Assembly (NCBI GenBank): GCA_017517845.1
Contig: JAFWXW010000005.1
Location: 1 to 34,376 of the forward strand
Length of the DNA: 34,376 nt
DNA from: Paludibacteraceae bacterium
GTDB taxonomy: Bacteria; Bacteroidota; Bacteroidia; Bacteroidales; Paludibacteraceae
Reading direction: 5' to 3'
The translations under genes and the position numbers were made by a program. Shown in pieces: positions 9,014 through 15,943 of the stretch; position 1 is the stretch's first letter, and each line of letters begins with the position of its first letter. The notes under the pieces were generated by a model. That model was not told the origin of the DNA, searched no databases, and saw only the letters and a list, made by a program, of their open reading frames with translations.

Positions 9014-9046
9014 AAACTCGCATCGCGAGTTTGTCTTTTGTTATTT
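9014..9046 (+). terminator. Terminator after rodA
   Basis: AAACTCGC (9014-9021) and GCGAGTTT (9025-9032) form an 8-bp perfect hairpin with loop ATC, followed by a T-rich stretch. It lies 9 bp after the rodA stop and probably ends the purH-mre-rodA transcript. Confidence 0.75.
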
Positions 9047-9056
9047 TTAATGATTA

Positions 9057-9115
9057 TTGGCTGCACTCGGGATAACACAAGCAAGCTTGGTTCTCCTCTC
9101 GTTTGCACAATAATT
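9057..9115 (+). repeat. Dispersed intergenic repeat, copy B
   Basis: Begins TTGGCTGCACTCGG and ends GTTTGCACAATAATT. The central palindrome is CAAGC-AA-GCTTG (9078-9089). Compared with copy A the palindrome sequence changes on both sides together, so pairing is kept. Confidence 0.7.
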
Positions 9116-9192
9116 GTAGGCAGGTGTCAGAGCGTAGCGGCGACGCCTGTGTATAGGAATTACACCCCAACCTCCACGCCCGTAGGGTGTGT
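9116..9192 (+). repeat. REP-like palindrome R1
   Basis: GTAG tetranucleotide (9116-9119), then stem CAGGTGTC (9121-9128) with GACGCCTG (9142-9149), including one G-T pair. A second hairpin follows, ACACCC (9162-9167) with GGGTGT (9185-9190), inside a weaker ATAGGAA/TTCCTAT stem (9153-9199). The whole unit is homologous to R3, which lies inverted beyond the transposase. GTAG plus an imperfect palindrome is the layout recognised by RAYT transposases. Confidence 0.75.
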
Positions 9193-9202
9193 TTCCTATG
9201 TT

Positions 9203-9250
9203 GTAGGCAGGTGTTAAAGGAGCGTAGCGACTGCAACGCCTGTAGAATTG
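9203..9250 (+). repeat. REP-like palindrome R2
   Basis: Second direct copy: GTAG (9203-9206), stem CAGGTGTT (9208-9215) with AACGCCTG (9235-9242), and the loop motif GAGCGTAGCG. Relative to R1, the last stem pair changes from C-G to T-A, a compensatory change. The sequence after 9243 is only weakly like the second hairpin of R1. Confidence 0.7.
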
Positions 9251-9285
9251 GATACAACCAAACCCTCCTCTACCCCAAAACCATT

Positions 9286-9427
9286 GGGATTTTTAATGTG
9301 GGCGGTGCGCATTGCGGAGCAATGCAGACCACTAGTTAATCGTATACTATATAAACAAACCTGTCAACCCCATACTAGTGGTCTAAGTCGCCTTTCCTGC
9401 GACTGCACCGCCCACATTAAAAATCCC
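9286..9427. other. Perfect DNA/RNA cloverleaf element
   Basis: A 23-bp perfect inverted repeat (9286-9308 with 9405-9427) encloses three perfect hairpins placed end to end. H1 is GCATTGC-GGA-GCAATGC (9309-9325). H2 is AGACCACTAGT (9326-9336) with ACTAGTGGTCT (9374-9384) and a 37-nt loop. H3 is AGTCGC (9386-9391) with GCGACT (9399-9404). Only A9385 is unpaired at the four-way junction; 94 of 142 bases are Watson-Crick paired with no mismatch. No target duplication or convincing ORF is visible. It belongs to no family I recognise; its position among REP palindromes and next to an HUH transposase suggests a non-autonomous mobile or single-strand-folded element. Confidence 0.85.
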
Positions 9428-9482
9428 CTTGAAATATCATAGAATTTACAATATTAACGTAACAACATATTAAAATAATTAA

Positions 9483-9490
9483 TATCTTTG
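9483..9490 (+). promoter_or_regulatory. Orphan -7 promoter box
   Basis: TATCTTTG, an exact TAnnTTTG match, sits between ACAACAT (9462-9468) and ATGTTGT (9493-9499). It probably drove the gene whose 3' remnant lies at 9638-9805, or drives a structured transcript from 9521-9637. Confidence 0.45.
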
Positions 9491-9520
9491 TGATGTTGTA
9501 CATTTTGTACACATAACTTA

Positions 9521-9637
9521 TTTTGCTCAATCGCTCTCGAATCACCACCTCGAACTAGATACGAGCAAAAGAATACACTATTGAGTTTGTGCCTAATAGG
9601 GCGCAGACTTAGTCATTGTGTATTCGGCTTGTGGTGA
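9521..9637 (+). other. Structured region of unknown nature
   Basis: TTTTGCTC (9521-9528) pairs with GAGCAAAA (9563-9570). AATACAC (9572-9578) pairs with GTGTATT (9618-9624) around an inner stem 9584-9593/9600-9609 that has two G-T pairs. TCACCAC (9542-9548) can instead pair with GTGGTGA (9631-9637). There is no convincing ORF here. It lies between a promoter box and a coding remnant. Confidence 0.4.
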
Positions 9638-9805
9638 GCTGGAATTTCTACTATTGCTGTCGGTATACCTTTAGTATGTGTTGGAAAATCTCAAAAAAGA
9701 AAGAGTTATGAAACTTTCAATAACACTTCTGGAGGATATATATCTTCTTCAGAATTACAATTCAAAATAAACAACGATGGTGTAGGATTAGCTTTAATGT
9801 TCTAA
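9638..9805 (+). pseudogene. 3' remnant of a small Bacteroidetes membrane protein gene
   Basis: In frame from 9638 to a TAA at 9803-9805 there are 55 codons reading AGISTIAVGIPLVCVGKS, then a charged segment, then a C-terminus ending INNDGVGLALMF. A hydrophobic stretch, a short basic turn and a final strand ending in an aromatic residue resemble the end of a common uncharacterised Bacteroidetes envelope protein family, as I remember it. An in-frame TGA (9635-9637) and no start codon precede it, so it is 5' truncated. Its stop overlaps the opposing transposase stop. No function is claimed. Confidence 0.5.
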
Positions 9806-10236
9806 ATATAAATATCCCCATAACCGAATTTGGATAGGATATTTCTATATTCATCAGCAAAGGACACCTTTTTATGGTGTTCTTTTTGTTTTTTGATGTA
9901 TTGGAAGACATTATCAATATGTGATTTTGTATATGAGAAAGCACCATAGCCTTCTTGCCACGAAAAATCCTTGTTAAAATTATTCTTAATAAATTTAGAA
10001 GAGAATTGTTTGATGCAGAGCATTAGTTTGGCAGGCGATTCTGAGTTATCCATTGAGACGAATATATGGACGTGGTCTTTTGTGCCGTTTATTATTAATG
10101 TTTTGTTTTTGCGGTTATCTATAGATGTGGTGATGTATTGATATAGTCTTTGCTCCCATTCTGGTTTAATTAGGGGCATTCTATTTTTAACGGAAATAAT
10201 GAAATGAACGTAAATTTGATTATAGGTGTTTGCCAT
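9802..10236 (-). mobile_element. HUH/Y1 transposase, REP-associated (RAYT/IS200-like)
   Basis: Single-strand DNA transposase of the Y1 class. The 144 residues show the HUH metal site as His55-Val-His57 (KDHVHIFVSM) and the catalytic tyrosine helix YIKKQ, with Tyr113 and Gln117 spaced as in IS608 TnpA (Tyr127, Gln131). FSWQEGYGAFSY is a strong signature of short Bacteroidetes REP-associated transposases. The reading frame looks intact. No TnpB accompanies it. REP-like palindromes flank it: R3 inverted about 70 bp upstream of its start, R1 and R2 beyond its 3' end. This favours a RAYT over an autonomous IS200, although an IS200 with decayed ends is possible. Confidence 0.88.
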
Positions 10237-10273
10237 ATTGATTAAGAATTTGTGGTTAATAATTAATTTTATG

Positions 10274-10304
10274 CAAATGTAATGTTTTTATTTTATTTGA
10301 ACAA
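10274..10304 (-). promoter_or_regulatory. Putative transposase promoter
   Basis: On the minus strand TACATTTG (10281 to 10274) fits the -7 consensus, with a TTG at 10304-10302, 20 bp upstream. The -33 element abuts repeat R3, so binding to R3 could affect transcription. Confidence 0.5.
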
Positions 10305-10309
10305 GACCC

Positions 10310-10386
10310 ACACCCTACGGGCGTGGTATGCGTAGGGTTAATATTCCCAAACACAGGCGTTATCGCTACGCTCAACACCTGCCTAC
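10310..10386 (-). repeat. REP-like palindrome R3 (inverted)
   Basis: Read on the minus strand from 10386: GTAG, stem CAGGTGTT with AACGCCTG (10381-10374 with 10361-10354), loop motif GAGCGTAGCG, then a perfect 8-bp second hairpin ACCCTACG/CGTAGGGT (10338-10331 with 10319-10312). It is homologous to R1 over almost its whole length, including the ACGCCCGTAGGGTGTG end. Confidence 0.75.
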
Positions 10387-10398
10387 AATTTAAGATTA

Positions 10399-10442
10399 AC
10401 CCCCGATGGGGGTCACATCAAATTCATCCTCCAGTATCGGGG
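10399..10442. repeat. Competing palindromes downstream of polyprenyl synthase
   Basis: ACCCCC-GAT-GGGGGT (10399-10413) is a perfect 6-bp hairpin. CCCCGAT (10401-10407) can instead pair with ATCGGGG (10436-10442). It lies just beyond the minus-strand gene stop but lacks a T-run, so terminator function is unsure. Confidence 0.45.
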
Positions 10443-10458
10443 AACTAAATTATCTGTA

Positions 10459-11421
10459 TTATTTCTTTCTACTTAGTAGGTATTCAATATACAACTCCAA
10501 GGAATCTTTGATTGGGGAAGCTGGGAATTCTTCTAGGATTTTGATGGCTTTGGAATAATATCTACCTAGAATCATATTGGCATATTCTATACCGCCATTT
10601 TCATTTACTATCTGAATTATCTTATCGACATTTTTTTCTAGAATGCATTCTGAGATATACTTTCTTTCTTCTTCTGAGGCATGATTGTATGAATATAAAA
10701 GAGGTAGGGTAATCTTTCCTTCTTGAATATCATTACCATAAGGTTTTCCTGTCTCATTATCTGGTTGTAGGTCTAATAAGTCATCTTTTATCTGAAAACA
10801 TATACCTATGTATTCTCCCAACTTGGTAAGTTTTTCTACATTTTCTGATGTTTGGTTTGCTGCGGAAATAGCCCCCAATTTGGAAGATGCAGAAAATAAT
10901 GCTGCAGTTTTACACTTGATAATAGAGAAATAATTTTCTTCTTTGAAACTAGGATTTCTACTTTCTGTAAGTTGGAGCATCTCGCCTTCTATAAGTATTT
11001 TACCTAGATTTGATATGGTCTCTACTACTCCTAAGGTTTGTGAGGCTACTGCTTCACATAGTGCTGTAGATAAAAAGAAATCACCACCTAGAACTGCTGC
11101 TTTATTTTCAAACGCTGCCATCACAGATGGTAAACCTCTACGTTCTGCAGAATTATCTACCACATCATCATGAATTAGACTTGCCACATGAAGTAATTCT
11201 AACGCAACTGCAGATCTTATAGTCTTTTCTGTTACTCCCCCACACAACTGTGCCGAAAGAAACACCAATATAGGACGCATCATTTTTCCAGAACTCTTGG
11301 TAACATGTGCTACTATTTCTTGCAGTAATGGATTTGAGCTATGAAGTGACTGTCTATAAGCAATCTTAAATCTGTGTAAGTCTTCTGCTACTGGTAATGA
11401 TATCTTTTCTAAAGTAGTCAT
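10459..11421 (-). CDS. Long-chain polyprenyl diphosphate synthase
   Basis: Extends a short allylic diphosphate with IPP units, probably to the side chain of menaquinone (IspB-like). I start at the ATG at 11421 (320 residues); an in-frame TTG at 11445 precedes a likely promoter box and is less credible. The first aspartate-rich motif is DDVVD (85-89) and the second DDLLD (213-217). The residue five before the first motif is Ala80. In this family a small residue there permits long products. The second synthase in this window (20061-21041) has Phe there. It is divergent from the glycosyltransferase cluster and faces the repeat island at its 3' end. Confidence 0.9.
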   Translation of the reverse strand: MTTLEKISLPVAEDLHRFKIAYRQSLHSSNPLLQEIVAHVTKSSGKMMRPILVFLSAQLCGGVTEKTIRSAVALELLHVASLIHDDVVDNSAERRGLPSVMAAFENKAAVLGGDFFLSTALCEAVASQTLGVVETISNLGKILIEGEMLQLTESRNPSFKEENYFSIIKCKTAALFSASSKLGAISAANQTSENVEKLTKLGEYIGICFQIKDDLLDLQPDNETGKPYGNDIQEGKITLPLLYSYNHASEEERKYISECILEKNVDKIIQIVNENGGIEYANMILGRYYSKAIKILEEFPASPIKDSLELYIEYLLSRKK

Positions 11422-11442
11422 TTTATTCACTTTTATAGAGTA

Positions 11443-11450
11443 CAAAAATA
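11443..11450 (-). promoter_or_regulatory. Putative -7 box of the polyprenyl synthase gene
   Basis: On the minus strand TATTTTTG matches TAnnTTTG and lies 21 bp before the ATG at 11421, which supports that start over the upstream TTG. Confidence 0.5.
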
Positions 11451-11464
11451 ATAAAAAATTTAGT

Positions 11465-11472
11465 TATATTTG
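11465..11472 (+). promoter_or_regulatory. -7-like box abutting a start codon
   Basis: TATATTTG matches TAnnTTTG but ends only 4 bp before the ATG at 11477. If used, transcription would begin at or just after the start codon. It may be chance. Confidence 0.35.
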
Positions 11473-11476
11473 CATT

Positions 11477-12310
11477 ATGAAAAGAATTGCTGCAATAACT
11501 ATGGCCCGTAACGATAACTTTTACCTTGAAAAGTGGATATCGTATTATGGAAAACAACTTGGAGAAGAAAATCTCTACATCTTCTTGGATGGGAAAGACC
11601 AAGTTCTGCCAAAAAACATTGGCAAAGCCAATGTTACTCTTTGTGAACATAAAGAGGAAGAAATGACTGTAGGCGATAGAACTAGAATAGCATTCTTAAA
11701 TGAAAAATCTAAAGAACTTCTTAAAACATACGACTTAGTTATTGGCGGTGACGCTGATGAATATTTGGTGGTAGATCCCAAAACTAATCTTTCACTTAGA
11801 GAATATCTTTCTAAGATTAAAATAAAAAATTCTGTTTCTGGACTTGGATTGGACGTGGGTCATAACTTAAAAGAAGAAAAACCTATAAATCCAAATCTTC
11901 CTTATCTCTCTCAAAGAAGATATGCACTTTTGGATTCTCAATATACCAAACCTGTGGTCAAAGCACGTGCTATACGTTGGGGAGCTGGATTTCATAGAAC
12001 CAAAAATCATAATTATAAAATAGATAAAAATCTTTACCTTTTCCATTTCGGTTCTTTTGATAATGATATGTTTATGGAAAGAATTAAAGATAAAGAAAAA
12101 ATAAATGCTGGCTGGAGTAAGCATCTTGAACAACGTTACCGAACCATACGTTTGGCAAATGAGGGGAAAGCCAAAGATGGAGATAAATATCTACCTATTG
12201 CTAGATTTTTACAGACTATAATTAGACATCCATTTGCATGGCTTAGACCTTATATGTATTATTGGAAACTAGTAGTTACCATTCCTGAAAGATTTAAAGA
12301 AAGCGTTTAA
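11477..12310 (+). CDS. Family 2-like glycosyltransferase, paralogue 1
   Basis: Probable surface glycan glycosyltransferase of the Glyco_tranf_2_4 type, without membrane segments. The 277 residues start MKRIAAITMARND, followed by LEKWISYYGKQLG and a metal-binding DADE (Asp92, Asp94). SQRRYAL, RWGAGFHR and FHFGSFD are shared with the paralogues at 12316 and 14250. It is closest by eye to paralogue 3. First gene of a five-gene plus-strand cluster with gaps of 5, 5 and 12 bp and then a 1-bp overlap. The sugar donor and acceptor cannot be told from the sequence. Confidence 0.85.
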   Translation: MKRIAAITMARNDNFYLEKWISYYGKQLGEENLYIFLDGKDQVLPKNIGKANVTLCEHKEEEMTVGDRTRIAFLNEKSKELLKTYDLVIGGDADEYLVVDPKTNLSLREYLSKIKIKNSVSGLGLDVGHNLKEEKPINPNLPYLSQRRYALLDSQYTKPVVKARAIRWGAGFHRTKNHNYKIDKNLYLFHFGSFDNDMFMERIKDKEKINAGWSKHLEQRYRTIRLANEGKAKDGDKYLPIARFLQTIIRHPFAWLRPYMYYWKLVVTIPERFKESV

Positions 12311-12315
12311 ACCCA

Positions 12316-13164
12316 ATGAAAAAACTAAAAAAAATAGCCTTACTTACTCGTGCCAGAAGGGATAATTTCTTTTTGGAACGTTGGATGAATTATTATGGTC
12401 CTCAAATAGGATTTGAAAATATTTATATCTACCTTGATGGAAAAGACCAGGACCCTCCACAAGACCCTACTGGTAAAGTTCATATAGAACTTTGTGACCG
12501 CATTCCTGGAAATCTAGATACAATGGAAGGCCAACGCTTAAGTTTCTTGTCGGATAAGGCTGCAGAACTCTTTGCTGCTGGTTATGAAATAGTTATAGGT
12601 TGTGATGCCGATGAGTACATTGTGGTAGAACCACGTTTGGGAATGAATTTAGCTGAATATATTAGTGGACTAGATATTAAAACTTCTGTTAGTGGATTGG
12701 GATTTGATGTAGGCCAAAGACAAGGAGTAGAACCAACGTTTGACTATAGCAAAGGTTTCTTAGCACAAAGACATTATGCATTAATTGCTCCAGATTATAC
12801 CAAACCTTGCATAATTAACAAACCTGTAAGATGGGGTTCTGGTTTTCATAGAATTAAAGGACATAATTATCATATAGATCCCAATTTATACACATTCCAC
12901 TTTGGTGGTTTCGACTTTGATTTCTTAAAAGAACGTTGTATGAACAGCGACCTTAAAAATCATGGTTGGGAGAAACATTTAGAATTTCGTACTCGTACCA
13001 TCTCACTTATAAGTGAGAGCGAACCACTCAGAGGAGATGAAATCATTAGAAAAGCACAGTTTATTCAAAAATGGTTTAGACCTCCTTACAAATGGAATAG
13101 ACCTAGTATGTTAAACCAACTTTGGGTATATGAAATTCCTGAACGTTTCTGGAGCGTAGTGTAA
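12316..13164 (+). CDS. Family 2-like glycosyltransferase, paralogue 2
   Basis: Same family as its neighbour: RRDNFFLERWMNYYG at the N-terminus, IGCDADE with Asp97 and Asp99 as the metal site, AQRHYAL, RWGSGFHRIKGHN and FHFGGFD. It is the most divergent of the three copies, with a longer N-terminus and a DPPQDP insertion. The first copy ends 5 bp upstream, and the GT4 gene starts 5 bp downstream. The divergence suggests an old duplication and a different specificity from paralogues 1 and 3. Confidence 0.85.
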   Translation: MKKLKKIALLTRARRDNFFLERWMNYYGPQIGFENIYIYLDGKDQDPPQDPTGKVHIELCDRIPGNLDTMEGQRLSFLSDKAAELFAAGYEIVIGCDADEYIVVEPRLGMNLAEYISGLDIKTSVSGLGFDVGQRQGVEPTFDYSKGFLAQRHYALIAPDYTKPCIINKPVRWGSGFHRIKGHNYHIDPNLYTFHFGGFDFDFLKERCMNSDLKNHGWEKHLEFRTRTISLISESEPLRGDEIIRKAQFIQKWFRPPYKWNRPSMLNQLWVYEIPERFWSVV

Positions 13165-13169
13165 GATTT

Positions 13170-14237
13170 ATGAAAATAGTATTTAGTAATAAAGCCCTAA
13201 ATAATCCTGGTGGAACTGAGCGTGTCACCTCTATTCTCTCTAGAGAACTTGCAGAACGTGGACATGAGGTTCATATTATATCATTCATTGGTAAGGACAA
13301 AGAACCTTTCTTTAATATAGATAGTAGGGTTAATTTACATTACTTGGCACCCACAAAAGATAAATACCCCTTCCCTATTCGTGATATTAGAAGAATAGTC
13401 CTTATGAAAAAGATTTATAAGCAGATTAATCCCGATATTATCATCATAGTAGATGCAGGACGTAGTTTTGTAAATATTCCAGCGTCTAGAGGGTATAAAA
13501 CCATAACATGGGAACATTTTAATGTAGATGTAAATTGGCATCTAGGACATAGGTTGTCTCGTAAAATAGCTGCCAAATATTCAGACTTAATAGTAACACT
13601 AACAGAACCTGCTGTAGAGGCTTATAAAACTAAATTTAAGGCGAAAAATGCCATTTGTATATACAATCCTGTAACCATAGATGCTTCTACTCCATCTAGT
13701 TTAGACAAGAAAGTCTGTATGGCAATGGGTTGGTTGGGAGCACAGAAAAACTTTATAGATTTGATTAATGCTTGGTATCTTACCAAAGCTCGCAAAGAGG
13801 GGTGGAAATTGAGGATTATAGGAAAAGGCAAACAACAAACCATGCTAGAAAATCAGATTTCTAAATTGGGTCTAGAAAATACTATAGAAATGCTTCCTCC
13901 ACAAAAAAATGTAGTGGAACAATACAAAAATGCTTCTGTATATGCTATGTCTTCTCGCAACGAAGGATTGCCTTTGGTACTAATAGAAGCTATGGCAATG
14001 GGACTTCCTATTGTTAGTTATGATTGTCCAACAGGACCAGCTGATATAGTATCACACGAGAAGACTGGACTTTTAATTCCATACCTTAATGTAGAAGCAT
14101 TGGCTGAGGGCCTAGACAGAGTAATGCTCGACGAAGATTTACGCAAAAATTTCCACGAAGAATCACTAAAAGAAGTGGAAAAATTTTCTGTGAAAACCAT
14201 TGTAGATAAATGGGAAACTGTATTTAAAAACATTTAA
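13170..14237 (+). CDS. GT4-family glycosyltransferase
   Basis: Retaining glycosyltransferase of the GT-B fold, probably adding a sugar to LPS or capsule at the cytoplasmic face. The N-terminal domain has the glycine-rich NNPGGTERV. The C-terminal nucleotide-sugar domain has MGWLGAQKNF, IIGKGKQ and the EX7E motif in RNEGLPLVLIEAMAMGLP (about 265-273). Length 355 is normal. It interrupts the run of three paralogous GT2-like genes, sitting between copies 2 and 3. The specific sugar is unknown. Confidence 0.92.
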   Translation: MKIVFSNKALNNPGGTERVTSILSRELAERGHEVHIISFIGKDKEPFFNIDSRVNLHYLAPTKDKYPFPIRDIRRIVLMKKIYKQINPDIIIIVDAGRSFVNIPASRGYKTITWEHFNVDVNWHLGHRLSRKIAAKYSDLIVTLTEPAVEAYKTKFKAKNAICIYNPVTIDASTPSSLDKKVCMAMGWLGAQKNFIDLINAWYLTKARKEGWKLRIIGKGKQQTMLENQISKLGLENTIEMLPPQKNVVEQYKNASVYAMSSRNEGLPLVLIEAMAMGLPIVSYDCPTGPADIVSHEKTGLLIPYLNVEALAEGLDRVMLDEDLRKNFHEESLKEVEKFSVKTIVDKWETVFKNI

Positions 14238-14249
14238 TAACTTAACATA

Positions 14250-15083
14250 ATGAAGAAGATAGCAGCTATAACCATGGCAAGAAATGATGCCTTTTTCCTA
14301 AAAAAATGGGTATCATATTATGGTAAGGAACTCGGTAGAGAAAATCTATACATTTATCTAGATGGACTAGACCAAGAAAATCCACCTGAGTCTGAGGGGG
14401 TTAATATCACCAAAGTGGAAAAAATTAAGGGGCAGGTGGTTTCTGCAGAAAAAGCTCGCCTTAAATTTCTTTCTGATAGAGCTGCGGAACTTTTAACAGA
14501 TTATGACTTAATCATAGGCTGCGATGCTGATGAATTTCTTATAGTTGATCCTAAATTGGAAATTTCATTGAGGGCGTATCTTTCTTCATTAAATATTAAA
14601 TCATCTGCTTCTGCATTAGGACTAGATGTGGGTCAAAATCTAAATGAGGAAAAACCTATCATAGAAGATGAAAACTTCTTATCTCAGAGAAGATATGCAT
14701 TTGTTTCTACCCGTTATACAAAACCTGTTATAGTGGCTCAACCCTTAACTTGGGGGGCTGGTTTTCATAGAATCAAAGGACATAACTTCCATATTGCAAA
14801 GCATCTTTATCTAATACACCTTGGCTGTTTTGATGATAATATGCTTATGGCTCGTTTTTCTGATAAGGATAGAATGGCTGCTGGTTGGGGTAAACATATC
14901 AAGAAACGCAGAAGAACTATAATAGAGGTCACAGAAAGAAAATCAATAGACTTAGATAAAATTTCTAATAAACTCAGACTATTCCAAACATTTTGCCGTA
15001 AGCCATACGCATGGAATAAGCCTTCTATGGCATGGTGGAAAGTGGTGGTTAAACTTCCAGAACGTTTTAAAAACATTTTCTAA
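14250..15083 (+). CDS. Family 2-like glycosyltransferase, paralogue 3
   Basis: 277 residues, the same length as paralogue 1 and closely alike: MKKIAAITMARND, KKWVSYYGKELG, ENLYIYLDG, CDADEF (Asp92, Asp94), SQRRYAF, TWGAGFHRIKGHN. The C-terminal third (KPYAWNKPSM, LPERFKN) follows the shared pattern. Its TAA overlaps the next start by one base (TAATG), which indicates translational coupling. Likely the same linkage class as paralogue 1, on another acceptor. Confidence 0.85.
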   Translation: MKKIAAITMARNDAFFLKKWVSYYGKELGRENLYIYLDGLDQENPPESEGVNITKVEKIKGQVVSAEKARLKFLSDRAAELLTDYDLIIGCDADEFLIVDPKLEISLRAYLSSLNIKSSASALGLDVGQNLNEEKPIIEDENFLSQRRYAFVSTRYTKPVIVAQPLTWGAGFHRIKGHNFHIAKHLYLIHLGCFDDNMLMARFSDKDRMAAGWGKHIKKRRRTIIEVTERKSIDLDKISNKLRLFQTFCRKPYAWNKPSMAWWKVVVKLPERFKNIF

Positions 15084-15943
15084 TGAAAGTAAGCGTACTT
15101 ATGCCCACTTATATGCATGAGAAGTACATTTCTCAGGCTATAGAGAGTTTTCTCTCACAGGAATGCACATTTGCCATTGAGCTATTAATAAACGACGATT
15201 GCTCAAAAGACAAAACAGCAGAAATCGCGGCAGAGTACGCAAACAAATACCCAGAAAAAATAAAATTTTTCGCTCAAAAGGAGAATAAAGGGTTACTAGA
15301 AAACTATAAATTTCTTCTTTCTAAGGCTAGTGGCGATTATATTGCCATACTAGAGAGTGATGATTATTGGATAGACCAAGAGAAACTAGAAAAGCAAATT
15401 TCATTTCTAGAGAATAATCAAGATTATGGAATTTCTTTTACAGGTTGGACTAGAGATAGAGATGGAGTTCAAGAAAGTTACTCAAACGACGCATTTCTAA
15501 GCTCTCTAAGCAAAGAAGATGCTTATAAATACATTCTTCTAAGAAATATAATTCGTGCAGTCACAGTGGTTTTTAGACGCTCAGAATTTGATAAATATTG
15601 CAATATAGATGACTATATCAACAATAAGTTTATCACTTTTGACTATCCAGTTTGGCTTTCTATTCTAGCACATAATAAAGTTCATTACCTACCAGAATGC
15701 ACAGCTGTGTATAGAGAGATTGGCACTTCTATAAGCAACACAAGCAATTTGGGAAAGAGACTCAACTTTGAAAGAGAAACTTATAAAATAAGAAGATATA
15801 TCATCAATCTTTATGGTAGTGCAGGGCTTAGTCCATTTAAAATAAGATTGAGAGAATCTATAGTGCTTTCACGCATTGCTTGGAGAGCGAGAAATCCATT
15901 TAGGGCTACATATCTTTTCTTTTCCCATCTCATTAGAGGCTAA
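15083..15943 (+). CDS. GT2-family glycosyltransferase
   Basis: Inverting GT-A glycosyltransferase. The first 100 residues hold the classical core: VSVLMPTYMHEKYI, LLINDDCSKDKT (37-45) and ESDDYW (91-96) with the metal-binding aspartates. The rest (DYPVWLSILAHNKVHYLPE, YREIGTSIS) matches O-antigen or capsule glycosyltransferases. It has no membrane segment. The last 75 bp overlap the 3' end of the opposing O-antigen ligase gene, so the two transcripts converge without a visible terminator. Confidence 0.92.
   Translation: MKVSVLMPTYMHEKYISQAIESFLSQECTFAIELLINDDCSKDKTAEIAAEYANKYPEKIKFFAQKENKGLLENYKFLLSKASGDYIAILESDDYWIDQEKLEKQISFLENNQDYGISFTGWTRDRDGVQESYSNDAFLSSLSKEDAYKYILLRNIIRAVTVVFRRSEFDKYCNIDDYINNKFITFDYPVWLSILAHNKVHYLPECTAVYREIGTSISNTSNLGKRLNFERETYKIRRYIINLYGSAGLSPFKIRLRESIVLSRIAWRARNPFRATYLFFSHLIRG

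Noticed and set aside
9116-9250. CRISPR array
   Set aside because: Two direct copies of a palindrome with no regular spacers; a third copy is inverted. No cas gene in the window.
9286-9427. tRNA gene or intrinsic terminator as explanation of the cloverleaf
   Set aside because: Stem lengths, loop sequences and a 37-nt loop do not fit a tRNA, and there is no T-run after the closing stem.
9054-9442. Short ORFs on both strands in the repeat island
   Set aside because: They run through REP palindromes and the cloverleaf; translations are low in complexity and unlike any protein.
11423-11650. Minus-strand 75-codon ORF over the first glycosyltransferase
   Set aside because: Antisense shadow with no family features.
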